DNA from: Paulinella micropora
Lineage: Eukaryota; Cercozoa; Imbricatea; Euglyphida
Reading direction: 5' to 3'
Length of the DNA stretch: 22,932 bases
NCBI GenBank assembly: GCA_009731375.1
Contig: BJOX01000248.1
Coordinates: 729,827 to 752,758 of the forward strand
This document shows, one piece after another, positions 9,701-18,855 of the stretch (positions within the stretch are counted from its first letter, which is position 1; each line of letters starts with the position of its first letter). The notes below the pieces were generated by a model. The model was given only the letters and a program-made list of their open reading frames with translations. It had not been told where the DNA came from and made no database searches. A program made the translations under genes and the position numbers.

Positions 9701-12567
9701 AGTTTGCGATTGGGGCTGTATTACAACAAGAGGATGAGGAGAAGAAATTACGCCCAATCATGTTTATTAGTAGGAAGTTGTGTGCGGCGGAGAGAAACTA
9801 TTGCACAAGGCAAAGAGAGGCGTTGGCGGTAGTATGGGCCCTCAAGAGGCTCAGAGAGTATTTGTGGGGAGGACCTCAATTTACTGTCAGAACTGATCAT
9901 CATAACCTGTTATGGTTGATGAATCATGAACAGACGGGACGGCTGGCGCGGTGGCAAGCGTTCTTGTCTTGTTTCGATTTTACAATGGTCCATCTACCGG
10001 GAAAGCGAAATGTGGTCGCTGATAGCCTCTCTAGGCTAGAGTTTAACTCAGAAGTATCGGCGTTGGTGTCCACGGTGGAGATGGAAGACTTGTCCACTGA
10101 CAAGGTGTATGAGGTCAGCCACATTGAGGCGATGGAGATGGCGAGTGGAGTCCGATATGACCGCACAGGTCTACGGTACAGTCCACAAGGCCCGGATCAC
10201 GGGATATGTTGTGAGCTACATACCCAGGAGGACGCTGAGTGGTCCTATGAGGTATATGAGAATGCGAAGGCGAACATAAGAGAGGAAGAGGAGACGCAGG
10301 AAGTTTATGCGGAGCCTCCTCAAGAGCGGAGAAGTGACCTAGACGATGACCCGGAAAGAATCGGGGTACGGCTAGAAGATGGTACTATCCATATAGCCTC
10401 GCCTACCGCATGGAGGCAACAACAGGCTCAAGATCCGGAGTTTAAAGAACTGATACAGTTATATCAGAACCCGGATGAGCTACGGATGACGAAAGCGATC
10501 AAAGATCAGATGAAGGAGATGGGATGGAGAGATGGTCTACTGTGGTACAAGGGCCTTCACGGTCGCTATGCGTCACAGCCGGACAAATGGACCCTTTGGG
10601 TACCGGAGAGTCTGAGACGATTTATATTTGTCGCAGCCCACAATTGCCCACTTTTGGCGCATCCGGGTCGACAACGAACTCATATGTTCGTAGCGAGGCG
10701 ATTCTGGTGGAAGAAGATGAAGGAGGAGATAGATCAGGCGGTGGATGCATGCATCCCGTGCAAGATAAACAAAACACCACTGAAGGCAAATTTCGGCCTG
10801 ATTGGCGAATTTCCTCTTCATGCGGGGATGTTTGAGTTTATACACATTGATCATGTGGGACCTTTCCCAGAATCGAAGGATGGTTACAAATACCTCCTTA
10901 CGGCTATTGACAGAGCCACCAACTATGTGTGGATCATCCCTGTCAAAGACGTTACCGGCAAGACGACGGCCGAGGCGCTGATCGATAGGATCATCTCACA
11001 GATCGGAGTACCAAGAAAGATATGTTCTGATCGAGGCTCGGACTTTAATAACGAGGTCATCGACAAACTATCTAAGTATTACGGGATGAAATGGCAATAT
11101 GTTACTGCCTATAACCCGCGAGCAAATGGGAAAATCGAGCGGGTACACAGACCCCTCAAAGCCTCGCTAAAGATGTATTGCACGAAGAAGGAGAATCAAA
11201 GAGCATGGGTCGAGGCAGCACCATCATTTGCGTTTGCAATGAACTGTCTACCCTCTACGGCGTTAGGAGGCTCGAAGAGCTCAATCTCGCCATATCAGTT
11301 AGTATATGGGCGTGAGCCTGATATCCCGACTTCGCTCCTTCACCCAAAAGACACTTGGGCGGATGCGGATGAGTTGTTTGGGATGAGACTTAGAGTGAAG
11401 ATGGAGGCGGAACAAATAGTCAGGGCGCATAGAGAGGCGGAGCGCCGAAAGACTGATGCTGAAGGGGTGCGACAAGCGCACTTGGATCAGATCAAGTTCC
11501 AGGTCGGGGATATTGTACTATTGTACCATCCTCAAGTCCCGAAGGGAGTCAGCTCTAAGCTGTTCACTCACTGGAAAGGACCTTATCAGATTATGGAACA
11601 GACGGGACCTCTGAATTACAAGATCAGGGGTAGAGGGAAGGTGCAAATTGTGAATGTAAGAAGGCTGATTAAGTATGATCCCTTCTTACTGGAAGATGAA
11701 TCCGTTGAGGAGGCGTTAAAACGGATGAAGGATGATTTCAAAGAGGTGCCGCCCATCCACAAGGAGGCTGGCATAGACCAAGACGATGCTTATCGGGCAC
11801 CGATAGCTGAGAAGGAGGAGAGTGAGGTGGACAGCAAGGAGAAGACTGACCGCATAAGCGCGGTGGGGACTCAGTCCAAGTCTCCGCGAGAGCATAGCGG
11901 AAAGAAGGAGAAGATCACAGAGGCGCAGCTAAGGAGAGCGCGGAATGATCTTATCAACGACCAACCGAGGAAGGCGATGAGGTCGATGAGATCAAAGGAC
12001 GTCCACCAGGAGGAGGAGGGGACGGACACTGACCCAAACGCGGGCAACGTTGAGATTGTCCATGAGCGATGGAAGGAAGGCGATGCGATAGCAACCATCG
12101 CATGGGTGAAAAATGTTTTCTATCTGATGAGACCAGCGGAACAACATGTCGCTGATGACACTCTCTCAGACTTATACTTGATGCGGGTCGTGGCGGTCCC
12201 ACGACAGATGCGTGTCACACGGACACTCAAAATATCATCAGCCGCAAAGATAGTACAACCGATACTCCAGTTCTGGAGAAGTATGGACCCGGTTGAGGAT
12301 CCAAAGGCAAGACATTATCTGCCAGTATATAAAGACGCAAAAAGTCTCGAGACATGGGATGATACAATTACTCCCAGAGACAAGGATTACACTGCGTGGA
12401 CCATTCAGACACTGCCAAGAGGAGTGCTTGATGTCCCTTTTGAATTATCGTTGGGCGGAATCCCTAATAAGATCTGGGACATTCTCGAACAGTCAAAGTT
12501 CGATCTGACTTTTGTTGGTGGTCCTCCACCAGGCAAAGAAATCCGCGCCAGACGACGAAGGCAGTGA
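6754..12567 (+). CDS. pol: Pol polyprotein (protease-like, RT, RNase H, integrase)
   Basis: The frame is continuous with gag after the UGA at 6751-6753, so Pol is probably made by stop readthrough; its first ATG is only at 6934. Residues below count from codon 6787. A coiled coil spans about 120-155. A retropepsin-like region reads DTMANINIVGRKFL at 179-192, where DTG would be expected, with a second half SILLSYDQL. RT (about 650-900) has catalytic D737 and YIDD at 815-818. RNase H has D969, E1011, D1037 and D1079. The integrase zinc motif is H1285, H1292, C1322, C1325, and its D,D35E triad is D1355, D1415, E1451. A GPY-type module (WKGPY) sits at 1596-1600. A further 300 residues follow, acidic and charged to about 1750 and then globular-looking, without a recognisable chromodomain. 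The enzyme core would copy element RNA to cDNA and integrate it. All RT, RNase H and integrase catalytic residues are intact. Confidence 0.93.
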   Translation: MEGEEERKEKTVKFNPKVTVLSNAVVQTGPTLPLCENKDVGTQRLQPQGSLIPVHTARLPMITDANRKARLAMEARRPMADVSPRPSKQPRTDSMSTVAAGGEQKDNVCTQVPQDNVAQIVNAPVPQNNKNVNEVKQEEKKEELKNLETRLQNLERKVLVLAANIHRPDALCYTELYCETLKTILRVGNDTMANINIVGRKFLNRYRDWVDGNMKKSTGTLKGVGSRTVITGIITLTFKLKSARVYRMDLYVVPGYHGSILLSYDQLATMGAVIDCAARRVIYGVKRGEENDIDPFNATDSYEAYELSLATDHKKMAIAHEALEVYVHPHVVRPDELSWTDNWESQVCTVTVPTSHWDKKSIDDLIEKRKEEIICVAQRSPSLARFAEGVGTDVHITNGYCFHAKVGEEKREAFVPRRTGRIPDTPPETIKSFITDFWDDEPTWPRSLSEVKKCLRTLFENNKPYTIILPYNEKAIWAQEIRDRLIDHPIPVPSRKQQLVVACRMGTREQSSAYKRKLRDLDKLKLIPQAFTCFDGFYTRKAPLQYARLIDMLVELGKDDEPDTVTYEKTGLDDVSEEDLGLEEDREPLKQHKQMSDEDFQEAARKILEEGVGTEKEKELLKAKLEANKEIFDPPHAGGVKPEDFTAVIYKIPGAEPSPAPRRANLSIHEAKIAEELARQLLNEDFIERSTSPIVSQPRIVPKPGGEWRLTVNYARVNKVLEEERNPLPTLEEGRRVLRNAKFYSVIDLKNGFWQIPLEEKSRWLTAFVVGMEIYQWKVLPMGLKQAPGLFQKAMQKMLSSQYDDLSDGGFMRRRGQKAGEYAFCYIDDIIVYSNTMEEHIDHLSDIFRRIGAFGLKCNLKKCQLAKTSVTYLGYEISHNRVSISKEKREEIMNRPIPKNRTELHSFLAMAQYYSQFIPDWGATRAKVEKMIDFGDFEKWDEEALQAFHALKDLIYKDPKDGGLVLTMPDFTKQFVVDTDASKFAIGAVLQQEDEEKKLRPIMFISRKLCAAERNYCTRQREALAVVWALKRLREYLWGGPQFTVRTDHHNLLWLMNHEQTGRLARWQAFLSCFDFTMVHLPGKRNVVADSLSRLEFNSEVSALVSTVEMEDLSTDKVYEVSHIEAMEMASGVRYDRTGLRYSPQGPDHGICCELHTQEDAEWSYEVYENAKANIREEEETQEVYAEPPQERRSDLDDDPERIGVRLEDGTIHIASPTAWRQQQAQDPEFKELIQLYQNPDELRMTKAIKDQMKEMGWRDGLLWYKGLHGRYASQPDKWTLWVPESLRRFIFVAAHNCPLLAHPGRQRTHMFVARRFWWKKMKEEIDQAVDACIPCKINKTPLKANFGLIGEFPLHAGMFEFIHIDHVGPFPESKDGYKYLLTAIDRATNYVWIIPVKDVTGKTTAEALIDRIISQIGVPRKICSDRGSDFNNEVIDKLSKYYGMKWQYVTAYNPRANGKIERVHRPLKASLKMYCTKKENQRAWVEAAPSFAFAMNCLPSTALGGSKSSISPYQLVYGREPDIPTSLLHPKDTWADADELFGMRLRVKMEAEQIVRAHREAERRKTDAEGVRQAHLDQIKFQVGDIVLLYHPQVPKGVSSKLFTHWKGPYQIMEQTGPLNYKIRGRGKVQIVNVRRLIKYDPFLLEDESVEEALKRMKDDFKEVPPIHKEAGIDQDDAYRAPIAEKEESEVDSKEKTDRISAVGTQSKSPREHSGKKEKITEAQLRRARNDLINDQPRKAMRSMRSKDVHQEEEGTDTDPNAGNVEIVHERWKEGDAIATIAWVKNVFYLMRPAEQHVADDTLSDLYLMRVVAVPRQMRVTRTLKISSAAKIVQPILQFWRSMDPVEDPKARHYLPVYKDAKSLETWDDTITPRDKDYTAWTIQTLPRGVLDVPFELSLGGIPNKIWDILEQSKFDLTFVGGPPPGKEIRARRRRQ

Positions 12568-13413
12568 CAAAGAAACTATTTTTCTTTATGCGTCTCAAAT
12601 AAACTGATTGATTGCCCACGGCGTATCATGATTTGATCATGCATCATCAGTTATCAATATGAATATTAAAAAGACTCAGTGATATAACTTGGCATTCGAT
12701 CGCAACATACGAGTGCGAAAGGTCGATCGACGATGATACTACACCGTATACGGGGATCGCTAGTGTATTGAGCGATGGTGTTCCCGGGTATGACCCTTTC
12801 CAAGTCCTGGGATGATGTTCTCGAAAATGAAATGTTCTCTGAAACTTTCATTAAATTATTTTTTACGATAGATTATATACTGTCGTACCTGAGCACGGTC
12901 AATCTCTACTTGTGTCGGTATATCGCAGGGTCGGGTACATACACCTCGACTTCGGATATAGCTATTAGGACTGGCCCCCTAATACTATATCATAGGATAT
13001 CCGCCTTATACAAGGGTATGTCATTAAAAAAGACAATGTACTTACGATCTCCCTGTGAATAATAATAATAATAATGATAATGATAAGAAGAAGAAGGAGA
13101 TCAAAGGGGGAATCGTACTACAGCACCACGTTGCTTGTATTTTTTTATTAATTGTACGTTTGTTCTTGACATACTGCCGAAAAAAAAAAAAAAAAAAAAA
13201 AAAGAAATTGAGGGGAAGGAGTTCAAAATTTACAAGAAAGGCTAGAGAATCCGCTTTGACGTGCCGTATGAGGATATATTTATCGTCTTTTAGCGTCTAT
13301 CCGTGGGTCGATGCGCTGTGTGGCATGACTCCATAGCGCATACTATTTGCAGAAAGAAATCAGAAGGTATATGACGAAAATGCTATTTCCGTCATAAAAT
13401 CGGGAGGGGGTAC
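12568..13413 (+). other. Retrotransposon 3' untranslated region
   Basis: There are about 850 bases between the pol stop and the 3' LTR. An AATAAA lies at 12598-12603, an (AAT)-rich run at 13058-13085, a purine-rich stretch with AAAGGGGGAA near 13103-13112, and a 24-base A run at 13180-13203. A 95-codon frame at 12775-13062 has no recognisable motif and is not called; no envelope-like protein is seen. Confidence 0.6.
13402..13410 (+). other. Putative polypurine tract
   Basis: GGGAGGGGG lies 3 bases before the TGTAGG that opens the 3' LTR. This is where the plus-strand primer of an LTR retrotransposon is expected. Confidence 0.7.
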
Positions 13414-13659
13414 TGTAGGCATCACCCCCCAGATAGCCCCGGATAGCCGGTAAAAAGTACCTTTTCCTGGTGACAGGTGCACCAGCTTGTTTTTCAGTAT
13501 TATTTGTCCGGATTGGACCTGATGCCATTTTATTCCTGGTCTGTTGCCGTTTTCCTTTTGGCTTCACTGAGCTAATACAACGAGACATCATTGTCATTCT
13601 TGAGGACTGTGTTTGTTTGTATTACTGACTTTTTACGAGCTATCGTTGGGGGCATTACA
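13414..13659 (+). repeat. 3' LTR of the retrotransposon (246 bp)
   Basis: It begins TGTAGGCATCACCCCC and ends GGGGGCATTACA, giving imperfect inverted ends that start TGTA (TGT...ACA). Its extent is defined by homology with 22698-22932: both ends of the match are sharp and the flanking sequences differ. Relative to the second copy it has an 11-bp extra segment near its 5' end (a partial duplication of GATAGCC), two 1-bp indels and 5 substitutions. Confidence 0.9.
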
Positions 13660-13758
13660 TCACTCAACTTAAAGTCTAAGCTTCCGCACTGGGTTTATGC
13701 TTCAAAATCATTGTAAATATGCTGAACAAGCTAGTATTAATATTGTTTAAGTGCATGC
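13660..13758 (+). repeat. Dispersed repeat right after the LTR (inverted copy of 1746-1830)
   Basis: The homology to the reverse complement of 1746-1830 starts exactly at the LTR end, as expected if the retrotransposon inserted into this repeat. At 13738-13758 the match switches to the opposite orientation: TAATATTGTTTAAGTGCATG here equals 1921-1940 directly. The switch occurs at the palindromic word AATATT. Confidence 0.75.
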
Positions 13759-13764
13759 GCATGA

Positions 13765-13969
13765 TTGCCAATTGGCAATGAAAAATAACTACTTTCAGAA
13801 GCAGGAAAAAATAAAAAAATTATATAAAAATATTAAAAGTTCATTATATTATTATTAACCGGACCCGAAACTTGTAAAAATTTAAAAGAAAAGTTGAATA
13901 TGACGGTGTAGTGAGTCTGTTCATTCAGTCGTAGTACTGGTTGCAAAAATGCTGTTGCCAATTGGTAAC
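13765..13969. repeat. CCAATTGG-centred palindromes
   Basis: TTGCCAATTGGCAA at 13765-13778 is a perfect 14-bp palindrome, and GTTGCCAATTGGTAAC at 13954-13969 is nearly so. They match the motif at 1944-1978 beside the other repeat copy. The role is unknown. Confidence 0.65.
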
Positions 13970-14705
13970 TGAGTTTGTTTGAAAAAATAAGAATTGAAAA
14001 AATTATATATTTTTTTGAATACAATGTGGAAAAATGATCATCTAGTATTGGTAAAGACTTTTGTAAATTGACATGTTATTATCTTTAGAATCAGAGCGAC
14101 AGAGTTGTAAATCTTCCGAGCCGGAAGACCCACTAGCTGACGGGCAACGGTACTTGCCGGAATAAAAGGTTATAAAGCGCAGAGGGTGCGCAATGCCGTG
14201 AGGCAATTGACCACTCTCTATGTTCAATAACTAGTCAATACTAGCGTCACAGTATTACTAATCCGTTATTATTGTCCAAGTGTTTACAGTTCACTTATGC
14301 AGTGTGGTTACCTTTTAATTCTGAGGTACAGACTGTGCTGCTTGAGCACCCTAGCTACGAAACATATCCGTTCCATCTAAGCTATCCGTTCTACAATTGG
14401 CTGGCCTACATAGGTCCCGACGGGGACCTTGCCTATTCTAGATAATTCAAGAATGTCTAGACAAGATGTATTGTACAACTCAAGTATACTTGTAAGCAAA
14501 AATAGTATTACATAGGTAATTAGCAAGGAGGGCCGGTCGAGAATAAGTTTACGTGAATTTGCCACTGAAGACAAATTTGGTAACGGATATTCCCGGTAAC
14601 GGTATATCTCCGACGCTCCCCCTCAAAGAACGTAAACTAATCCGCCTTGACTGCTTAGTAATAATATGGTTTATTATTAAGTCCGCACCAAGGACCTTAT
14701 GATCA
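13970..14705. other. AT-rich intergenic DNA, no gene seen
   Basis: Only small foldbacks stand out: TCTTCCGAGCCGGAAGA at 14112-14128 and GGTCCCGACGGGGACC at 14413-14428. Short frames here show no coding character. The MITE that follows splits this DNA from 14984 onward. Confidence 0.5.
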
Positions 14706-14707
14706 TA

Positions 14708-14981
14708 TTGCTGTTGACATTCAAGACAACAACAAAAATTAGTTTTTCATTTTTGTGTCAGATTTTCATTTTTGTGACAGTTTTTCATTTTTGTGACAAA
14801 AATTCAAATTTTCAAATTTAACGGTAACATTTCGCGAAAATTTACGATATTTTGCGGACGAATATAGCCGTTAATTTGAAAAATTCAAATTTTCACCCAA
14901 AATCAAAATTCCAACCAAAACTGAAATTCCAACCAAAACAGAAAAATCAATTTTTTTTGTTGTCTTGAATGTCAACAGCAA
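14708..14981 (+). mobile_element. MITE, Tc1/mariner-like, copy 1 (274 bp)
   Basis: The element has terminal inverted repeats of about 25 bp starting TTGCTGTTGACATTCAAGAC and is flanked by TA on both sides (14706-14707 and 14982-14983), as expected for TA target duplication. There is no ORF. Inside are three tandem copies of about 20 bp built on TTTTTCATTTTTGTG, two copies of ATTCCAACCAAAAC, and self-complementary AATTTGAAAAATTCAAATT. A nearly identical copy lies inverted at 22384-22654. The class is inferred from TA duplication, TIRs and size; mobilisation would need a transposase from elsewhere. Confidence 0.9.
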
Positions 14982-14983
14982 TA

Positions 14984-15524
14984 AATGAATTAACATGTCT
15001 ATGCCCTATCACTCACGTTGGCGGTGAAAAGCCAGACACAAAGAAGGTTATTACTTACCCTCACTCTCTCTGAGAAATAGAGTCAGAAGTGGCTACCCCA
15101 CTTACCGCGGCATGCATATATCATGAGATTACATGCAAGGCTGGCGTCTTACGGTAAAGCAAGGCCTCTCTGGCGAGAAGACGATTAACAACTACCCTCA
15201 CCTAACCTCTCAAATTGAAAAAGGTAAAAGTTGAGCCCATCCCGGCTGCAACTTGAAGTATGATCATGCATCGGAGAATTACATAACATCTAACAAAAAA
15301 TTCGGCAAAAGTAACATGTTCCTTTTTTACGAATTTGTATGGTACATTATGTGCCATAGTCAACTTTCCGGGACGGAAGGGGAAACGACTGCAAATTAAT
15401 TCTACAGTTAAATTAACTCAAAAATAAACATATTTAATTGATTTACTTTTAAATCAAGCTGTCCGGCTCGGCTTTTGACTTAGTAAAAACTTGCCACTCA
15501 TACAGTATTAATATTAAAACTTAC
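14984..15524. other. Intergenic DNA, no gene seen
   Basis: Mixed-composition DNA with no ORF of note and no recognised repeat. Near the end (15491-15500) the words ACTTGCCACTCA and TATTAATATTAA resemble the repeat-derived DNA near 1860. Confidence 0.5.
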
Positions 15525-15855
15525 TAAGAGTTATAGATGAAAAATGAAAGAAAACTTATGAAAACCGTGGTTATAGGTTGCCATTTGTTGTAGAAACGAT
15601 GAAAAAAGCTAATCCACTCATTTATTACCAATGTACTAGTGCTGCTGACTGGACTTAGAAAAGTTGGTGTGACATGTTCATATTACAAGTCACTACTAGT
15701 TATGGATGAAAAAATGAAAAGAAATTGATTAAAACGGTGGTTATATGCTGCCATTTGTTGTAGAAACGATAAATAAAGCTAATCCACTGATTTATTACCA
15801 ACATACTTCTAGTGCGGCTGACCTGACTTAGGAAAGTTGGGGCGGGGGAAAGGGT
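15525..15855 (+). repeat. Tandem duplication, period 170 bp
   Basis: Two units at about 15530-15668 and 15699-15840 share GCCATTTGTTGTAGAAACGA and the words AAAGCTAATCCACT and TTTATTACCAA. A third, partial unit is at 16409-16475 (CCACTGATTTATTACCAATA onward). Units 2 and 3 both run into poly-G, so this duplication is part of a larger composite repeat. Confidence 0.85.

Positions 15856-15919
<64 letters not shown>
15856..15919 (+). repeat. Poly-G run of 64
   Basis: An uninterrupted G homopolymer preceded by GGGGCGGGGGAAAGGGT. Related runs are at 16476-16493 (18 G) and 16627-16669 (43 G, directly after a 10-N gap). Such tracts can form G-quadruplexes; the exact lengths are doubtful in an assembly. 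Confidence 0.85.
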
Positions 15920-15920
<1 letters not shown>

Positions 15921-16626
15921 GCGCAAAAATCACTAAGTACAAGCCTTGAAAATATCGGAGAATTGCGCAGAAAGACTGATTTTCAAGTGCATCTATAGTA
16001 GGAACCATAAACAAAGCTAAAATAAACCCTTTTCTGCTATACCCTACCTACCCACCCACCTACCTACCCACCTACCTACCTACCTGCCGCCTTCCTGCCT
16101 ACCTATCTACCAAGTACCTGCCTGCCTGCCTACCTACCTGTCTGCCTGCCTGCCTACCTACCTGTCTGCCTGCCAGCCTACCTACCTGTCTGCCTGCCAG
16201 CCTACCTACCTAACTATCTATCTACATAACTACCTACCTAATTATACCTAAGTTCTTACCTACCTACCTACCTACCTACCTATTTAGAACTAACTATCTA
16301 ACTACCTACCTACCTACCTATCTACCCACCCACCCAACTGCCTAACTGCCTACCTACCTAACCAACAACCTAACTACCTACCTACCTACCTACCTACGTA
16401 TCTGTATCCACTGATTTATTACCAATATACTTCTAGTGCGGATGACCTGACTTAGGAAAGTTGGGGTGGGGGAAAGGGGGGGGGGGGGGGGGGCCAAAAA
16501 TCACTAAGTGCAAGCCATGAAAATCTCAGGGAATCGCGCAGAAAGACTGATTTCAAGCGCATCTATTGTGCGAACCATAAATAAAGCTAAAACAAACTTT
16601 TTTTTCTGCTTTAAACNNNNNNNNNN

Positions 16627-16671
<45 letters not shown>

Positions 16672-16775
16672 AAAATCACTAAGTGCAAGCCTTGAAAATA
16701 TCAGAGAATTGCGCAGAAAGACGGATTTTGTATGGATAACAAAAAAGCTAAAACAAACCTTTTTCTGCTATACCC
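15921..16775 (+). repeat. Composite minisatellite: poly-G followed by a conserved ~110-bp module, three copies
   Basis: A module opening CAAAAATCACTAAG and containing GCGCAGAAAGAC and AAAGCTAAAACAAAC follows each G run: about 15924-16045, 16494-16615 and 16670-16770. Copies 1 and 3 run into CTAC tetranucleotides; copy 2 is cut by the gap at 16617-16626. The order G-run, module, CTAC tract, 170-bp-unit tail, G-run makes a higher-order unit of roughly 560 bp. Confidence 0.8.
16040..16405 (+). repeat. CTAC/CCTG tetranucleotide satellite, block 1
   Basis: Degenerate (CTAC)n with CTGC, CTAT and CCAC variants fills this interval between the first and second composite minisatellite units. Confidence 0.9.
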
Positions 16776-18270
16776 TACCTAACTACCTACCTACCTGCCT
16801 GGCTGCCTTCCTATCTACCTAGTACCTGCCTGGCTGCCTGGCTGCCTACCTACCTCTCTGCCTGCCAGCCTACCTACCTACCTAAACTAACTATATATCT
16901 ACATAACTACCCCTACCTAGCTAATGATACTTAACTTCTCAACTACATACCTTCCTACCTACCTATTTAGACCTACCTACCTACCTGCCTACCTACCTAA
17001 ACTAACTAAATATCTACATAACTACCTACCTACCTAATGATACCTAACTTCTCAACTACCTACCTACCTATTTAGACCTACCTACCAACCTACCTACCTG
17101 CCTGCCTTCCTACCTTCCTACCTACCTTCGTACCTGCCTGCCTTCTTACCTACCCACCTACCTACCTACCTACCTATAACTAACTATCTAACTACCTGCC
17201 TACTTACTTACCTACCGTCCTACCTACCCTCCTACCTACCAACCTAACTACCTACCTACCTGCCTACCTACCTGCCTGCCTACCTCCCTGCCTGCCTGCC
17301 CACCTACCTACCTACCTACCTACCGGGTACCTACCTACCCCCTTACCCAACTACCTACCTACCACCTTACCCAACTACCTGACAGGCAGGCAGGCAGGTA
17401 GGTAGTTAGTTGGTTAGGTAGGTAGGTAGGTAGGTAGCCTAGCTACCTACCTACCTACCTAACCTAACCTAACTATGACTAACTTCCTAACTACCTACCT
17501 ACCTACCCTGCTAATTATCACTAACTACCTAACTACATAACTACCTACCTACCTACCTACACACCTAACTGCCTACCTACCTACCTGCCTGAATATACCT
17601 GTATACCTACCGGTATATCTACATACCTACCTGCCTGATTGACTGCCTGCCTACCTACCTACTTACCTACCCACCAACCAACCAACCTACCTACCTATCT
17701 ACCTACCTACCCACCCTACCTACCTGCCTGTCTGCCTGCCTACCTACCTATCTACCTACCTACCTGCCTGGCTCATTGCCTGCCTACCTACCTACTTAAG
17801 TACCCACCAATCAACCAACCTACCTACTACCTACCTACCTGCCTGTCTGCCTGCCTGCCTACCTACCTATCTACCTGCCTGCCTACCTACCTGCCTGGCT
17901 GATTGCCTGCCTACCTACCTACCAACCTAGCGGGTACCTACCTATCTACATGACTACCTAACTATCTAACTAGCTACCTCACCTACTGTAACTCCTACCT
18001 AAATACCCAACTAAGTACCTAGCTACCTACCCAACTAACTAACTGCCTACCTACCTACCTGCCTGCACACCTACCTACGTAGTTAGTTAAGTAGTTAGGT
18101 AGGTAGGTAGGTACCCGCTAGGTAGGTAGGTAGTTTTGGGGTAATGAGGTCCCTGTTACCTACCTGCTACCTACCTACCTGCCTACCTGCCTACCTGCCT
18201 ACCTGCCAGTCTCCCTGCCAGTCTCCCTGCCTACCTACCTTCCTACCTTCCTACCTACCTATCTATCTGC
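16771..18270 (+). repeat. CTAC/CCTG tetranucleotide satellite, block 2, with strand switches
   Basis: About 1.5 kb of degenerate CTAC/CTGC/CCTA. Two patches are inverted (GTAG on this strand): around 17381-17438 and 18077-18135. At 17419-17461 the switch makes a perfect 20-bp stem with a 3-base loop. The patch at 18112-18122 (GGTACCCGCTA) is the reverse complement of TAGCGGGTACC near 17928-17938, which shows an inverted duplication within the array. Long frames of Pro-Thr-Tyr-Leu type are products of the repeat, not genes. Confidence 0.9.
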
Positions 18271-18705
18271 CCTTTTTTTGAAAACTCCAATGCGGCTGAT
18301 ATCACCTCATTTCCCCAAAACTGCCCTTCTGTAAAACTTTAATGCGGCTGATATGACCTCATTGCCTTTTTGGCTTTCGGAATAAAATTCTGGCAGCCGT
18401 TTCCTTACAAAACCGTTTCGTTTCCAAATATTTTCGATTGACCAAATGAATTTTTTTGCGAAACCGCTTTTGCGGTATGCGTTAGCATTGCCGGCTTCTT
18501 TTCCGAATTCCTTAGCTCCTTTTCCAATTTCCCTACCTTGCGTGCCTTTTTTCTCGGCGCGGAGTGTCATGGGGTGCCAGACGAGACGAACGAACGAAGG
18601 CTGCAAACATATAAGATAAAGTGAAATATTCTGTGATTTCTGAATTTCAAGCAATTCAAAGTTTTTTGTGCGTTTGTAGTTGTTGTCGATCAAAGTACGT
18701 ACATT
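18271..18705. other. Unique-looking spacer between satellite blocks
   Basis: It contains a short direct repeat (AATGCGGCTGATATCACCTC near 18289 and a near copy near 18341) related to the GTGCGGCTGACCTGACTTA tail at about 15813-15831. A 128-codon frame on the minus strand (18693 to 18307) has Lys/Asn-rich composition and no known motif, so I do not call it a gene. Confidence 0.5.
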
Positions 18706-18735
18706 CTAGTTGTGTGTGTGTGTGTTTGTTTTTAG

Positions 18736-18824
18736 GTCGCTGTCTCTGTCTCTCTTCACTCTCTCACTCTCTCACTCTCTCTCTATCTCTCTCTCTCTCT
18801 CGATCTCTCATCTCTCTCTCACTC

Positions 18825-18855
<31 letters not shown>

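Larger units (their letters stand above)
4064..13659 (+). mobile_element. Ty3/gypsy-type LTR retrotransposon (5' LTR not visible)
   Basis: The order is gag, then pol with protease-like region, RT, RNase H, integrase and GPY-like module, then an untranslated region, purine tract and 3' LTR (TGTAGG...ATTACA). RT-RNaseH-integrase order with integrase last is diagnostic of the Ty3/gypsy (Metaviridae) layout, as opposed to Ty1/copia. Gag and pol share one frame, separated by a single UGA at 6751-6753. Two further in-frame stops (4282-4284 and 4459-4461) break the start of gag, so this copy is probably defective although pol is fully open for 5.8 kb. The 5' LTR, primer-binding site and left target duplication are not seen and may fall in the gap at 3492-4063. 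The 5 bp after the 3' LTR (TCACT) would be the right-hand target duplication. No envelope gene is present. Confidence 0.93.

Noticed and set aside
12775-13062. 95-codon frame after pol as a possible envelope or accessory gene
   Set aside because: Too short, no signal peptide or membrane-plus-cleavage pattern, and located in the expected untranslated region before the polypurine tract.
14042-14230. tRNA or small RNA gene around the small foldback at 14112-14128
   Set aside because: No cloverleaf with T-arm GTTC box and acceptor pairing could be drawn.
17639-17902. Pro-Thr-Tyr-Leu repeat protein
   Set aside because: It is the translation of the CCTA/CCTG satellite; all frames give similar periodic peptides.
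18307-18693. 128-codon minus-strand frame in the spacer
   Set aside because: No recognised motif, starts and ends in repeat-derived DNA, and Lys/Asn-rich composition fits chance translation; transcription data would be needed.
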